From contig CM018607.1 of NCBI GenBank assembly GCA_009192285.1, positions 62,001 through 126,000 of the forward strand: DNA of 64,000 nucleotides, given 5' to 3'. The stretch comes from Morchella semilibera (Eukaryota > Ascomycota > Pezizomycetes > Pezizales > Morchellaceae). Shown here piece after piece: positions 31,522 through 44,322 of this stretch. The notes beneath the pieces were generated by a model. That model was given only the letters and a program-made list of their open reading frames with translations, had not been told where the DNA came from and ran no database searches. The position numbers were made by a program, and so were the translations under genes. The stretch's first letter is position 1. Every line of letters starts with the position of its first letter.

Positions 31522-33582
31522 TCAGGTAATGACAAGGTCATAAGTGTCCCACAAGTCAAACTGCGGAGGTTCCTCAATCTTATCTGGGGGGGGTATATCA
31601 GGAATCGCGCTATCGCTGGTAGGAGTTGCGACCCAGAGCCCAGGAGCAGCATCTGCTTCTTCCGTACCAATTTCAGGCATCTCCAACGTCCGGTATGAAG
31701 TGGATCCATATGTGATGAAAGCCCTCAGTAAGTTTGTGTCATGGGGGACACCGGACACTGGCCTAGTTCTGGTAAAAGAGAATGTTCGGAAATCGTTTTC
31801 ATCGATAGTATCGAGGTCGGTTTGGACCGGAAATACCTGCCTGATGCCCCAGTGGGGTGTAAAGTGCATAATTACGATGTTGACGGTGTAGCTAGAGTTG
31901 TTTCTGAATTCGAATTGAAGCTCCTCTTCAGTGTCGTTAAGTATCTCTGAAATGAAGCAATGTTATCAGTACTTTACGAATAATAAGAGCGACCGCTTGA
32001 TATTGAGAGGTTATATACTTGACTCAGACTGCGTGAAGTCGAAGGGCTCTTCTGGGTCCGGGCCCACATCACTTTGTCTCTTCAGAGTCCGTAAGGTAGA
32101 GTAGCGTGCAACCTGGACTAGCCTCTTGAATGCCAGTTCCGCGCTCTGTGATACCGGGATATTGGGAATCTTGGTGCCATTACTGTATAGGATCTCGTAC
32201 GCGGAGTCTCCGGTAGTGGCGATCTGATAGTCGGGAGACTCATTGCCTGCTTGAATCAGGGGCACGATGGCGCTGCGATATTTGTCCCAGTCAAGGCCAG
32301 AGATGGGATGGACGAGTTTGACCTGCTTGTACACCTTGGAATAGTCCTGTCTCAACAGAACTGCCTGGCACCCGGAAGGCCAGCTCTGGACATCTCCGCC
32401 GACAATGGAAGCAGTAGAGAGCATATCAGCGGCCTCTATCACTATGACCCTCTTATACGCCTTCCCAGGATCGGTGGTGTCATGGTCGTTCCATTTGTAG
32501 ACTGCGTACTCTGAGCCAACAGTCACGCCGTGTGCTTTCCCTGCCATCAACATTACGGCACTTTTGGATTGATATATTTCCCTGACTGGGATTGTAGGTG
32601 TATTCTTAATCCTCCCCGTCCCTAGGAAGACACGCTCGCCATCGCCGACGAAGACTGGAGTCTGCTGCCATTTTCCGTCGTAGACATCGCTATAGACCTT
32701 CCGGAACAGCATCTGGTGACTCACTTCTTGCGTGCCATCATCCGTCTTGATAGCGTTCAAGGTTTCCAAAAGCCAATGTGTTAGGATTCCATTCCTAATG
32801 CCTGCGCGGCACATTTCTGCTCCAAAGCAGGTTTCCCGGGCCGTCTCATTTGCCCGCGCAGCGGCAATGAACTCATATCCGAATGGCTCCAACAATGACG
32901 TGGGCCGAGACCGAGAGGCCCGTTCCTTCTGGAGTTCCCAGTTTTTCCGCATGTCTTCAACCGGAAACCTCGTCACATCGGTGGGTAGTAAAGATTTGTC
33001 TACCTTTCCTGGGCTTCGAGGTGTAGGCAGCGTAGGGTCACGAACGGCGCCGCCGGAATGACAACTGTCGAGAACGACAGTGAGGACTAATCCCTTCTTT
33101 ACCATTAGATTGAGTAAATAAGCTAGCTCGAAATCTCGGACGTAGCGTCCGCCCTCGTTGATATCTGTGGGAGCAAGTCCCTCATCCAATTGGTTGGTTT
33201 TGAGGTCGGGAAACATGGCTTGCATTCGTCCCCCGTGTCCAGAATAGTGGAAGTACACAAGGTCACCCGCTTCTGCCTCATTTGTGACATCTATCAAAGC
33301 TTGGGTGATTGTCTCATACGTTGGCCATTGCGCTTTCGGCTCTGTCGGTAACTCTTGATCCGCCGTTCCACTGGCGATGTATTTTTTGATACGGTCTGGA
33401 TGAACCTTTTGAACTTTGAGAAGGTATTGCTCGGTATTCTCGATGTCGGGAACGCAGCCCCTCAGATCGCCGTACACGATGGAGCGAGCGTCTTTGGTGT
33501 TCTTTGGATCGACTCTGATGTAGTAGTTTATGCCTATCAGGACTGCCCATTTGTTGGGTGTGCTCCCTTTGGTCGAGGTCAT
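31522..33582 (-). CDS. caspase-domain (peptidase C14) protein with C-terminal beta domain
   Basis: Two exons, 33582-32019 and 31946-31522, joined over a 72-nt intron (GTATAT..TTTCAG, branch CTGATAAC); product about 662 aa. The caspase-hemoglobinase domain spans residues 10-300: KWAVLIGINYY at 11-21, the catalytic His 116 in YFHYSGHGGR and the catalytic Cys 174 in VLDSCHSG. The type is that of fungal metacaspase-like C14 proteins, which cut after basic residues in family members studied. The region 300-520 is a mixed beta segment. Exon 2 supplies FEFRNNSSYTVNIVIM and PHWGIRQVFP, a domain often seen behind fungal caspase domains where it may sense or bind. There is no prodomain, signal or membrane segment. 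The start is the first Met of the frame, immediately before the domain. It diverges from the TPR-CHAT gene across 1.5 kb. Confidence 0.88.
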
Positions 33583-35089
33583 TTTTGGGATGTAATGGAT
33601 CGAATTACTGTAGTGAAGAGTGTTAGATTGAGCTCTAGCTTAATGTCGGGGGTGGAAGTCTCACGAATCGTTAAAAGTTGTGGGTAATAAGTAGATATTG
33701 CGAGACCTTGGATGGAGGTGCGGTTATCCGTTGGATTTGGTGGTTTGTCAAACTTGGAGTGGATCTAGGCTAGGAAGAGGGGAAAGAGGCCTCTTTTTTT
33801 TAAAAAAAAAAATGAGGAGATTTGTGGTGGTCAATGAATGGCACGTAGGTTCAAGGATGATTGTATGCGGAGATTGTAAGTTGTTGAAGAGAAATGATAG
33901 CTTATCATGAGTGTGAGACTTTAAGTGATGCCGTCTATACCTAGAAGATGATCTCTTTACACTGTCTAAGAAGCCCTAAGACGCAAGCATACCGAGAATT
34001 GCCTCTTCTTCAAAGGCATGCATGTCCATACGTGTCCTATGGTCATGAAGCATAATCATGATACCCCTCACTTCCTTCAGCTTTCACAGAAGTACTCGCC
34101 CTTTTTTTTCTTTTTCTTTCTCTTTTGGGGGAGGGGGTGGTGGTGTTGTGCTACCAGAAAATTTCTTGTCTGTATTCCTATCGATAACCGAAGGATGTTC
34201 TCCGTCGTTTCCAGCCCTCACGAAGGGGGTTAGCATTGAACTGACCATGGATATATTCAGCTTAAAGGTACTTGTTTCAAGCTTGATCCTTAGAAAACCT
34301 AAGGCAATGCCTCCAAGTAGGATAGGATAGCCACATGCGTGTCATGTGGGTACGCCACATTACCCTACCCTGGGGGGAAACCCCTAACCCACTCCCAGCC
34401 GAGCTGCCTTCTAGACCAAACGCATCGGGCCTATTATCCCCCCGTATTTCGAATGTCTCATACCCCACAATTAATTGACCCGCGCTTCCAAACCTGCATG
34501 GCCTTGGCTTTACCGACCAGTCTGAATTATTACATGCACCTCTCACCCGTTAAGGTATTGTACGAGATACTCACGCGGGCCTCAGCTAGATCACATAACG
34601 CTTCGAATTTACAGACAGACAGCTTCCGTCAAGATCATCCCTCATTACTTTGGTATCACGAAGCAGGCATTGACCCCGTATAAAAGGAACATCCACTGAG
34701 AATACCACTAAGAAACTAAAAACCAGAGTGCCTCATGTATGAAGTATAGGTAAATAAATAAACAAACTAGAGTGCCTTCTGCTCCTAATGCTAGATCATA
34801 ATCCGAATATAAGGTGGACGTGCGAAATAACTGCATTTCCCGGAAGCTACCGCTACAAAATGCACTTTCTGGTTCGCCAATTAAACAAAGCGCAGAATGG
34901 TTTCCTTCCCACACCCTCTTGGAATTTAGTCCCAGCGCAGCTGGTATGTATTTAAAACACGCGTTTTTATCTACGTGACGGTCAATCCCCATCGCTCTAA
35001 GCCTCCTCAAACTCTCAACCATGTAACTTTCTCTCTCAATATCTAAGCTTGACACACATAGCTAATGCGTAGTATAGAACTCACCCGCA
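33583..35089. promoter_or_regulatory. divergent intergenic region between caspase and TPR-CHAT genes
   Basis: No supported gene. TATAAAAG at 34679-34686 on the forward strand is a plausible core promoter for the TPR-CHAT gene, though it is about 400 bases from its ATG, which would imply a long leader or a 5'-UTR intron. A C/T-rich to G-rich switch lies at 34100-34145. Confidence 0.4.
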
Positions 35090-38000
35090 ATGGGCGACAA
35101 CCAAGATAGCACTCCCAAGCCATTTCCCTCCAACGTAATCCAAGCGCCGCGGGTTCTGAAATCTCCCCCGAATACCGACGCTCTAATCGAGGCGCTACGA
35201 CAGAAAATTGCACAAGTCCCCGAAGGGGAAGCACCCCCTCTTGAAGACCTCCATACTCTGGGCGATCTGCTCCAGGACAGGTTCGCAGCTACCAAAAACG
35301 AGGATGACATGAAAGAGAGCATCGATATGAATATGCGCGCACTGGCAGCCATCGGTAATCAGCATCCATACTTCTTCAGTATTGTGTATGAAACGAGTCG
35401 CAAGTGGAGAGCGCTGTACGAGAAGAGCAAGGTTATCGAACACCTCCGTAACGCAATCAAGTTCTCAAAGGAAGCAATCGACACTTCGCCCGACGGCCTC
35501 ACCAAGCCCGTGCCTTTGAACGAGCTTAGTGACCATTACTGGACCCTCTGGGGGAGAGAACATAACATTGAAGACCTCGATAATGCTATTATACGGGACG
35601 AGCAGACTCTCAAAGCGCTCGATCCTCTCCGCCGCCCTCGATCCTTCCGAGCTCGGTACGAATACGGCCTGGCCCAGATGTTATGGACCCGATATAACCA
35701 AAAGAAGTCCAACAGTGATCTTGACAGGTCAATAGAGTTACTGGAGAGTGTAGTGGATGGAGACCCTGGTAGGAAGGACATATGCGACGTATTTGCTATG
35801 CTCAGCAGTGCCCTCATGGAGAGATACAAGCGTGGATACCAGAGGGACAGGTCTACAGATTTAGATAAGGCAATCCAACGAGCCAAGCAGGGCGTGGAAG
35901 CAAGTCCTCCGGATCATCCCGAACTTGTGATTCGCCTTTCATACCTGGGGAACATGCTACAGCTCCGGTATGACAGATCCGGAGAGGACCAAGATATCGT
36001 CGACGCCATGATGTGGACGAGAAAGGGACTCAACCCGAACAGTCCAGATTACGCCATGATTCTGGATGCCCTTGCACTCCAATACATCTCCAGATACCAT
36101 CAGACGGCGGATCCTGAGGACCTTAGAAACGCCATCGAGAATGACGAGGCTGCAGTCGAATTGAAACACCGGAACCTAAAGAGCCATCAATCAAATCTTT
36201 CCAGTATGCTCAGCGAGAGATACAAGGTAGGAGGGGACCCACGTGATATTGAACGTGCCATGAAGCTGGCGGATGAAGCGCTCTTGGAGGTCTCGGAGGA
36301 CGGCAGTGTTAGTGATGATCGAGCGAGTGCGTTGATGATACTAGCCTCTCTCAAATCTGCAAGATATGCAAAAGATGGCGACGTGAATGACCTCAACTCA
36401 GCTACCACGCTTATCAAGCGGGCGTGGGAAGCCACACCGGCAGGCTCCGGTATGGGAGCGAGGATTCAGCACAATCTGGGTACTTATCTGATGGACCACT
36501 TCCGAATTACAGGAGGGCTGAATGATCTGCAAGCTGCCATGGATGCATCGTTGAAGGCAGATGAACTCATGGAGGTTGGCCATGCGGATCGTGCAGTAGT
36601 CCAGTCGGGGCTGGCGGCCATGTTTGAACATCGATCCAGGCGTACTGGAAGTCTGGACGACCTCCACGATGCCATCAAGTATTTCAGAAAGGCATCCGAA
36701 TCGGTACCGGCCCACAATCCATCAAAGGCGGCCTACCTGGGCTACTGGGCACGATGCTTGGGATACCTGTATGAGCGGACAAAATGCGAAAAGGACCTAC
36801 TCGAGTCTGTTGACCGAGCGAGGGAAGGCCTGGCTGTCTTAGGGCAGCGCGAACCCAGAAGAAGAGCAGTATGCTTGCTCGCCCTGAGCGGCAGACTTGG
36901 GGCGCTATACGACCTCAAAAAGGAGCCTGAGACTCTCAAGGAGGCAATTGACCTAGCGGTTCAAGCAGAAAAGATACCCGGCCTTCATGGGTCCAGTCGT
37001 GCAATCGTGTTGAATGACCTTAGTGCTCGATATGGCCAATCCTCTGACCCCGTCCTTCAAAATCTGAGCACCGATTACGCCAAGAAAGCAGTCGAGGAGT
37101 ACCCGGAGAAGGATCTTGATCGAGGGGCTCTATTATTCAACCTCGGGCGCCGCCTGTCTATAAAGTTCGTAGAGTCGCTCAAGGGGGAGGATGCGGATCA
37201 GGCCTTGCACTATCTGGAGAAATCATTCCGGACAATCAACTCACCGCCAAATCATCGTCTTAAAGCAGCCAGCTTAATGGCTGAAATTCTAGAATCATAC
37301 AAACAGTGGAAATGGCTTAGCAAACTCACCGACGAGGCAGTCCTGCTTCTTCCCCGTATAAGCCCAAGGTCTTTATCTCAGGAGGATCAACAGGATGCCC
37401 TCAAGAGCATATCTGGCCTCGCCTCTCTTGCTGCTGCTGCTACCCTTCAGGCCGGGGGAATGCCGGGTCAAACTTTGAAGCCGGGTCGAGCTTTGAAGCT
37501 TCTGGAGCTCGGACGGGGTATCATCAATGGCCATCGATTCGAGCTGAGGACCGATCTTGCGGAGCTTAAGCAGGCGGATAAAGGACTGGCGGAAGAGTTT
37601 GAGCAACTACGAGAGGAGCTGGACCCCGTGCTTGGCGAACCGACGATATCGGTGACTTCAATGCCCGATCCCCTATCACCCTACTCGCGGCGGGAGAAAG
37701 CCAATCAGAAAATGGAGATTCTACTCGCAAAGATTAGGAAATTGAAGGGGATGTCACGCTTCCTTTGCCCACCTAGTGTGAAGTCGCTGAAGGCGGCGGC
37801 TGGTTCGGCAATGATCATCATTATCAACGTCTCATCCATCCGTTGCGACGCAATATTCGTTTCGAAAGATTCGATCACAACGCGGGAGCTAACAGAGCTC
37901 AAGCATCAAGATGTCACATCACGATCTCTCAAATCCCCCACTGAGCGCAACGGTATGATAAATCAGCTCGCGTGGCTCTGGAAGTCTGTAGCTATCCCAG

Positions 38001-38908
38001 TCTTGGACACGATGAAGCTTACCGTTGACAGCACTGGTCCAACAGCGGAGTGGCCGCGGGTGTGGTGGGTTCTGACTGGGCCAATGTGCTCCTTTCCAAT
38101 ACATGCAGCAGGACAGAAAGAGAAAATGACTTGGGTCACGATGCTTAACCGCGTCGTTTCATCCTATATCCCATCTATCAAGGCTCTCATATACACTCGC
38201 GGTAATCATAATCACTCACCAGCACCTGACAAGTCGATACTTGCGTGGGTGGACACCACTGAGGCAGATAAGAGTCTCCCAGATCTTGTTAATGCCAGGA
38301 ATGAGGTAATGAAAATAGCGGATTTGAACCCTACGCGCAACGAACCATTGATGCTTGAACGGCCCTCAAAACAAGCCATCTTATCTCATCTAACTCATAA
38401 ATCCGGCGCCGCAGGCTGCAAGATCTTCCACTTTTGTGGTCATGGCTTCTCCGACGACTCCGACCCATCCATGAGCTACCTGCAACTCTCAGATGCCCGC
38501 CTGACCGTGCAGGAATTGGTCAATGTCAGAGTTCATGAGAATCCGCCAATGCTTGCGTATCTTTCCTCCTGTTGGTCAGCAAAAACTAAGGAGGTCTTTG
38601 ATGAGGGTATACACCTTGTGGGTGCATTCCAGCTTAGCGGTTTTCGTCATGTGATCGGGAGTCTATGGACGTTGGTGGATGGCTTTGCCGGGACGGTGGC
38701 GGAAGAGGTTTATCGACGAATGATAGAGGGAGATATGAACGATGAGCGTGTGGCTTTGTGCTTGCATGATTCTATTCGCAAGCTAAGAGAGGATCCTATG
38801 GTATGCATAAACTTGCCAGCAGAAATCGCGATTTTCACTCACTAACCACTCTTTCAGGACCCGCCAAATCCTTTTGAATGGGCGGCCTTCATTCATGTGG
38901 GTGTCTGA
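35090..38908 (+). CDS. TPR-CHAT protein (caspase-like protease fused to tetratricopeptide repeats)
   Basis: Exon 1 is 35090-38800 and exon 2 is 38858-38908; the 57-nt intron is GTATGC..TTTCAG with CTAAC. The product is about 1253 aa and ends PPNPFEWAAFIHVGV, the usual end of a CHAT domain, which confirms the splice. Residues about 60-800 are degenerate TPR-like helical repeats, with signatures such as YLGNMLQLRYDRSG and LNDLSARYG recurring every 40-50 residues. The CHAT domain covers about 900-1253, with catalytic His 1118 in HFCGHGFSDD and Cys 1161 in YLSSCWSAK. CHAT is a caspase/separase-clan cysteine protease; bacterial and fungal TPR-CHAT proteins act in regulated proteolysis and cell-death-type defence. 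The TPR part probably senses or binds a partner. The N-terminus is polar, without a signal peptide. Confidence 0.9.
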
Positions 38909-41900
38909 GATGGTGAGAAATACGACTTGGCTGATAGACATGATCGCCAGGATAGCATATATAGGCAAGTCACCGGGTGTATATATGTAGCTAGTTACGT
39001 TTGGTACCTGGGCGATATATATATACACTATGAGGTGGCACTGAGTGGAAATGTTTTCTTTTGTGATTTTCTTTGAGTGTAATGAAAGATAACTATACCA
39101 TGTTTTGAGACTGTATGCTCGATCTTCTCTGACGATAAAAGAATTAACCCCCCTATATATGTACCATCCACCCAGTGCTAAAACAACCTACCTGCGACAC
39201 TACAGTGTTGAAGGCGGTATATATTCCAGTAATACTATTTATCTAAAGGTCTTTAGTAAACATTTAATGTCCTTACGTCTTGGAGCTAGTATCACCCAGA
39301 TTCGTTAATTGTCCAATCGGAATGCAAGGATTTCAACGTGGAGCTTGGCAGCGCTTCAAGACCCAACAGTCGCCATAGTTTTCGAAAATGCGAGTGATAA
39401 TCTATGGCCTGAGCTTTATTATTTTCACCAAAACCTAGGGCTGAACCTGTCCGGTGTCGTTATGTATGAAGTACAAATAATAAATAAATGTTCAATGTTG
39501 TTTAATGAATAACCCTGACCCTACCGATCCCACAATTTACCTCAAGTCTCGAGACTTTACACACTACGCAGCTCAAGCATTGGCAATAGACCTCGCTCTG
39601 TACCTCATAGAAGAAGAAAAAACATCCCCAAATATCCTCTCGTTCTGTATCCTGCCCACCACTAACGAAGAGGCATAAACACTTGTCCGCTACTCGCAAA
39701 TCCATCATTGCACGCCGCACAAAAATTATCCTTGGTAGGGTTTCCTGAGTATGCAATAGCAGTTGTGTCCGGAAACGCTATGAGACTACGAGTACTGACT
39801 ATTTTCGTCCGTTTACCTACACCTTGTGTAATACTAAAAGCTACTGATTGCAGAATATGACCTCGTTTAGTCAAGCCAAACCAACGAATCGAGTTCCCTC
39901 GATTCTAATCGAATCATGGTACACATTGGTACACGTAATTAAACTAATAGTGTCTACGGAGCACCAAAGTACTTAGGTGTCTTGCCTGTATGCAGACCTG
40001 GCCGTCTCTAGGAACGACATGAGTATGCGAGTACAGGTAATGGCTAAGCATGTTTCCAAAGAGCTCCTCCAGGCTCATCACGGCATAGCTAATCAGGAGA
40101 GTGATGTCTTCTGTGGATAATCGGGTATCCAACCGCCCTAGCCTCTGAGCACGATACTCCGGCGAGCTCACACTATGCTTCAACGGTGGCAATTATGATA
40201 CTGTCGCCCACAGTAGCTCGATGAAGAGGATAGATATATTACATCGCCCCCATGTGATGTACCGGTGAGCTGAACTCGTGGGTATCATCGCCTAGGCTTT
40301 AGATGGTATATCTATGCCTATTCCTATTCAACTATAGACATCCTGCAGTGGCACACATGGGATCAGGGATTGTCTACAGTATAATTGAGCACGGCACCTC
40401 AAAAGAGCCCTACTATCAGTTCCCAATCCCACTAATCTTCGAGTGATACGCATACGTCTCCAATTACAGAAAAAAAAACGCCGCCATTTGCCTGCTAGCT
40501 ACGTGTTCATATTCCCGATCCCGGTCTTGCGGTGATGGGCAGGATTCAGAACAAGACGATATATGCTTGTGCTGTCGATCTCGGCTATGCCCTGTGCAAA
40601 GTTGGGAGATCTAGACCTCTCCCATGCATGGCCTCGTTTCTTCGGACGGGGGCTTTCCGAGAGCCTGATCGAGTAACTCACCCAATATGCCTTTCCCCCT
40701 CATAATAATAATAATAAAAAAAAAAAAAAAAAGAGGCGTCCACAGCCACATTGAACTATGCAAACACCAACCCTGTACGAGCGACCTCTAAGCGAGAACC
40801 CGTTTAGCCAAACACGATAAATCCAGCTGAGAGGCCAGGATTATTTATTGTATGTATGCAGGCCTAGGGGCTACAAGCAGCAGGTGTGGCTTGTCGCCAT
40901 GTGTAGTGTCCACCAGTTGCCTTGCCTAGGGCAATGATAATTTATTTGTGTGGAGCGGCGGCGGCTTGCCACCGCCAACAACATATATCCACCCCGCATT
41001 CTCGGAAGAGAATAAGCGATCCAATTCATCAGATCAGACAGCATATATACCTAGGTATTGCATGGCACTCCTTTTCTTTTTAGCCGCCTTCTATGCATCC
41101 CCTGGCCACGTGGGATGTGTTCCGCCCTGTCAAAGTTCAGCTGAACGGCGTGTCCGTAGATTGTTGCGAGCACTGAGACATGCAGCGAGATCTACGACCA
41201 GGATGTCATCTACTACAGACCTCGGTACAAACATGCATGCATAGTACTGTATACTCTAAACCAACAACAGCCAAGTCAGCTCAGGTACACTGTGAATGAA
41301 TGAATGCCATACACAACAACAAACCTTCGTTGAGCAAAACGAAGAGAGAGCCGGGTCGAAACCCCCGCTTGTAGATGCATGAATCAAAACACCTCACACA
41401 AAATTAAACAGCCAAAGTCAGATCAGATGAGCCACCACTTACGCTCGACGCTAGTATGTACCTACCTAATATTCCATACTCTAAGTTTTCAGATACTTAC
41501 CTCTCTGCACATGAGGCCACCCAGCTGAGAATCACCCCCAAAAAGGTACCTCGTTTAGAGTAGGTAGCTACTCTGCATTGATTATGCCCTCAAACGCCCA
41601 TACTTGTACATAGTGCCCACGGATGTCTCACCCGTGACCAGCCACGCTGAGCGCAGATGTATCATATGTACATGTATGTACTTCTTACTCTACAGTTCCG
41701 ACATACCGGGCGCCAAGTGCGTTAACCCTAACCCATCTGTGAGAGAGCTGTTACCAACGTTAGCTTGCGAAATGGGTGAGAACCTCGTTATGTTTGTGTA
41801 TCTTTAATTGGTAACTCTGTTTTGGAAAGGTTTTTTGTGTGTTTTTTTGTGTTGTTTGATGTAACTATAGCATATAATCAATCAATCAGTCAACCTGATA

Positions 41901-42443
41901 ACATGGAAACACGGCGTTAATAAACCCCCAGAACCTATTCCAAAGGCGCCCTTAATAGCTGTCTAGCTAGAATAACACTCCTCTGTTTTTAACCCGTGTG
42001 CTCAAAGGTCTTGGGGCCGCTATCACAGTTTCATACCAGAGCAGAGACTCGGGAGTTTTAATAACCGGCTATTGAGTGCTAATTAATCGATTCCAACATA
42101 TCGGATGTCGGAAATATCTCGCTATCAAGAGTATGGATGAGGTTAAACTTGGTTCATGGGTAGCTTGATCATTGGATCGCTGATGTACCGCTGCGCCTGG
42201 ATAGCCAAAGATAGCAATATTTTTTCGAGCCCCACCAAAAATGAAATAATCTGGCTCCCATATAGGCTAGATGAAGTGAATCACGACTTCTAGCCCGACT
42301 CCACCTCACAAAATCTCTATAAAGAGGGCCCGTCCCTTCCTACTCTCCCCTATCTCAATCCCTCTTCACTCCCCACCACACACACACACACACACACAAA
42401 CACAAACACACACAAACAACTACTTCTTACCTTCAAAATCAAA
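38909..42443. other. long intergenic region; promoter and CA repeat at its right end
   Basis: No supported gene in about 3.5 kb. A (TAA)n-poly(A) run lies at 40702-40732. At the right end CTATAAAGAGG (42317-42327) is a TATA-like element, and a CA-rich simple repeat (42376-42418) forms the probable 5' leader of the gene at 42444. Confidence 0.45.
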
Positions 42444-43015
42444 ATGTCGGCCTACAACTCCCTCGCAGACATTCCCGTCACCACCACCAACGCCACTGCT
42501 GGCCAGGACGAGCCCGATGCCGATTTCTCCAGCTACTTCACCATCCAGAACAACTTTGACAAGCCATTGTTTGTCAAGGACTGGAACGCCGATGTTGGCC
42601 GCTGGATCGGGGAGCCCCCGCAATCCATCAAGGCCGGGCAATCATCCCCCGTCATGCAGATCAAGGACAAATTTGGTATGCTTTCCCCCACCCGAAGTGC
42701 TGGGGCGGTAGGCCAAACACCAAACTAACCTATGGAATGGATTAGGACCCCAAGGATCCAGCGGATACGTCCGCTATCAGCTCACCACTGGTGATGGTAT
42801 CGTTACATTTACCGCTACAATTGCGTGCCCGTTCGCGGACGATAACAATGCCACGTTCAAGACCGACAGACCCGCGACTACCTCGACGAGTGTTAGTGCA
42901 TACAATAGCTCTGGACACCCATTGACTGGTTTGCGCCCCCTTGCAAGAAGTACTCGACGTGAGCAGTCTGCTAACGTACCATAATATAGTCACCTTCACC
43001 TGCGGACCCCAGTAG
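42444..43015 (+). CDS. small aegerolysin-like beta-sandwich protein (paralogue of 19886-20344)
   Basis: Three exons: 42444-42675, 42746-42928 and 42990-43015; product about 146 aa. Both introns have consensus borders and CTAAC branch sites (ACTAAC near 42724; CTAAC near 42970). The protein has a 30-residue Asp/Thr-rich N-terminus, then YFTIQNNFDKPLFVKDW, a loop, IKDKFGPQGSSGYVRYQL, FTATIACPFADDNN, and the spliced end HPLTVTFTCGPQ. The DKFG..G..G.v.Y-L and CP blocks match the gene at 19886, and the last intron is at the same place and phase. No secretion signal. It is probably a small lipid- or cell-surface-binding protein of the aegerolysin type, but family membership is a judgement from pattern only. 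Confidence 0.72.
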
Positions 43016-44322
43016 TTTAGGACCTCCCAGTAGTTTAGCACCGGCCCCTGGCCCCGATCACTGTTGTCTTGAACAGACTTTTTGTTTTGTTTTTTTTGTG
43101 TTGCGGAGGAGGAGACCGGAACGTTGTCAATGTTTTACATTATTTGGTTCGTTTGTATGAGCAATTAGCACATCAGCAATTAAGAAAATCTTTGCGCATA
43201 TATATATATATCTACAAAACTGTCGTCGCGGTGGTGATTGTGAAGCAATGCTGGTGTTTCTGAATACAGACAGTCCTTGGGCGGTGCCGGTCTGCAGGTT
43301 AAGCTTAATTAATCGGAGATTATGAATCGTCTTCTCCCAAGACACGCACCACACATCTCTTGACATCTCAGCTAGCCTACCGTCCCACAGGCCCATTGCT
43401 ACAAATATCGCACATTGCTGCACTGCTCAGGTTTGTACGGTATACCACGCACGACCTTGTGATGTCTAATTAAGACCACATTACACTTAAGCCATCGACC
43501 AACCGTGCATATGAGAAGCTTCTTAGTCCCCGATCTTGGTATCGGCAGACCTGCTTTGAATATGTAGTCCATATCCCTCCTGCACCCCCGCTACATAATT
43601 AAACCAGAGCCCTAGCCACAGCACGCCCCACCCACGCCCATCCCCCGCAACCGGGTTCTCCTTGCCACTAGCTGCTCCGGGCCGCCGGGGCCGAGATATA
43701 TCACAATCTGAGATATCCCCACGTATGTATGTAGTAGCGCCGGGATAACGCGCCACGGGGGACACCTCAGCTGAAGGGACACCAGATACAGCATATCCAA
43801 ACCCCCGCCGCAGCCACCACACCACCAAGCTAGCCCCGAATCGACACTCATGCGCCCTGATAACCCGTGCGGGGGACAAAGACTCTCCATCTGCATGCAT
43901 GCGACCGCGACGGGACCGGGTGGGTCAGTCTGCTGAGCTAGCTGGCTAGGCCGGTTGGGGACTCTGGTGCCACCTCGGCGAAGCGCTGAATGGGTGCCGG
44001 CTGAATGTCAGGATGGAGAGGAGTAGGGCTCTACTGCCTTGATGTGTTTTGGCCGCGCACGCACGCAGAGCTGCGCAAGAGTACAGCTGAGAGTGCATGC
44101 GTGTGGCTTCTCTGAATTGCTTGCTCGAAATAGTCCCCAAGGCGGCGCCTCTTGGAACATTAGCGTGCTTCTCTCCATTAATACATGAGGCAATTCCGTG
44201 TAATCATACACAACCAGATAGCAAGTTATATACATAATTATATTTCCCCTCCACCCCCGAGAACCTCCTATAAACCCCCCTTTAGTATCCCCTCTCCACA
44301 AACACCCCCCCCCCCTCACAAG
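43016..44322. other. intergenic, no supported gene
   Basis: Frames at 43523-43900 on the reverse strand are open but not protein-like. CCTATAAACC near 44268 is a TATA-like box about 50 bases before the subtilase pseudogene start. A short (TA)n run lies at 43198-43210. Confidence 0.4.

Noticed and set aside
34339-34683. 114-codon forward open frame upstream of the TPR-CHAT gene
   Set aside because: Composition is not protein-like, there is no splice context, and it overlaps an equally open reverse frame.
41340-41365. tRNA B-box-like GGGTCGAAACC
   Set aside because: No acceptor or anticodon stem can be folded around it.
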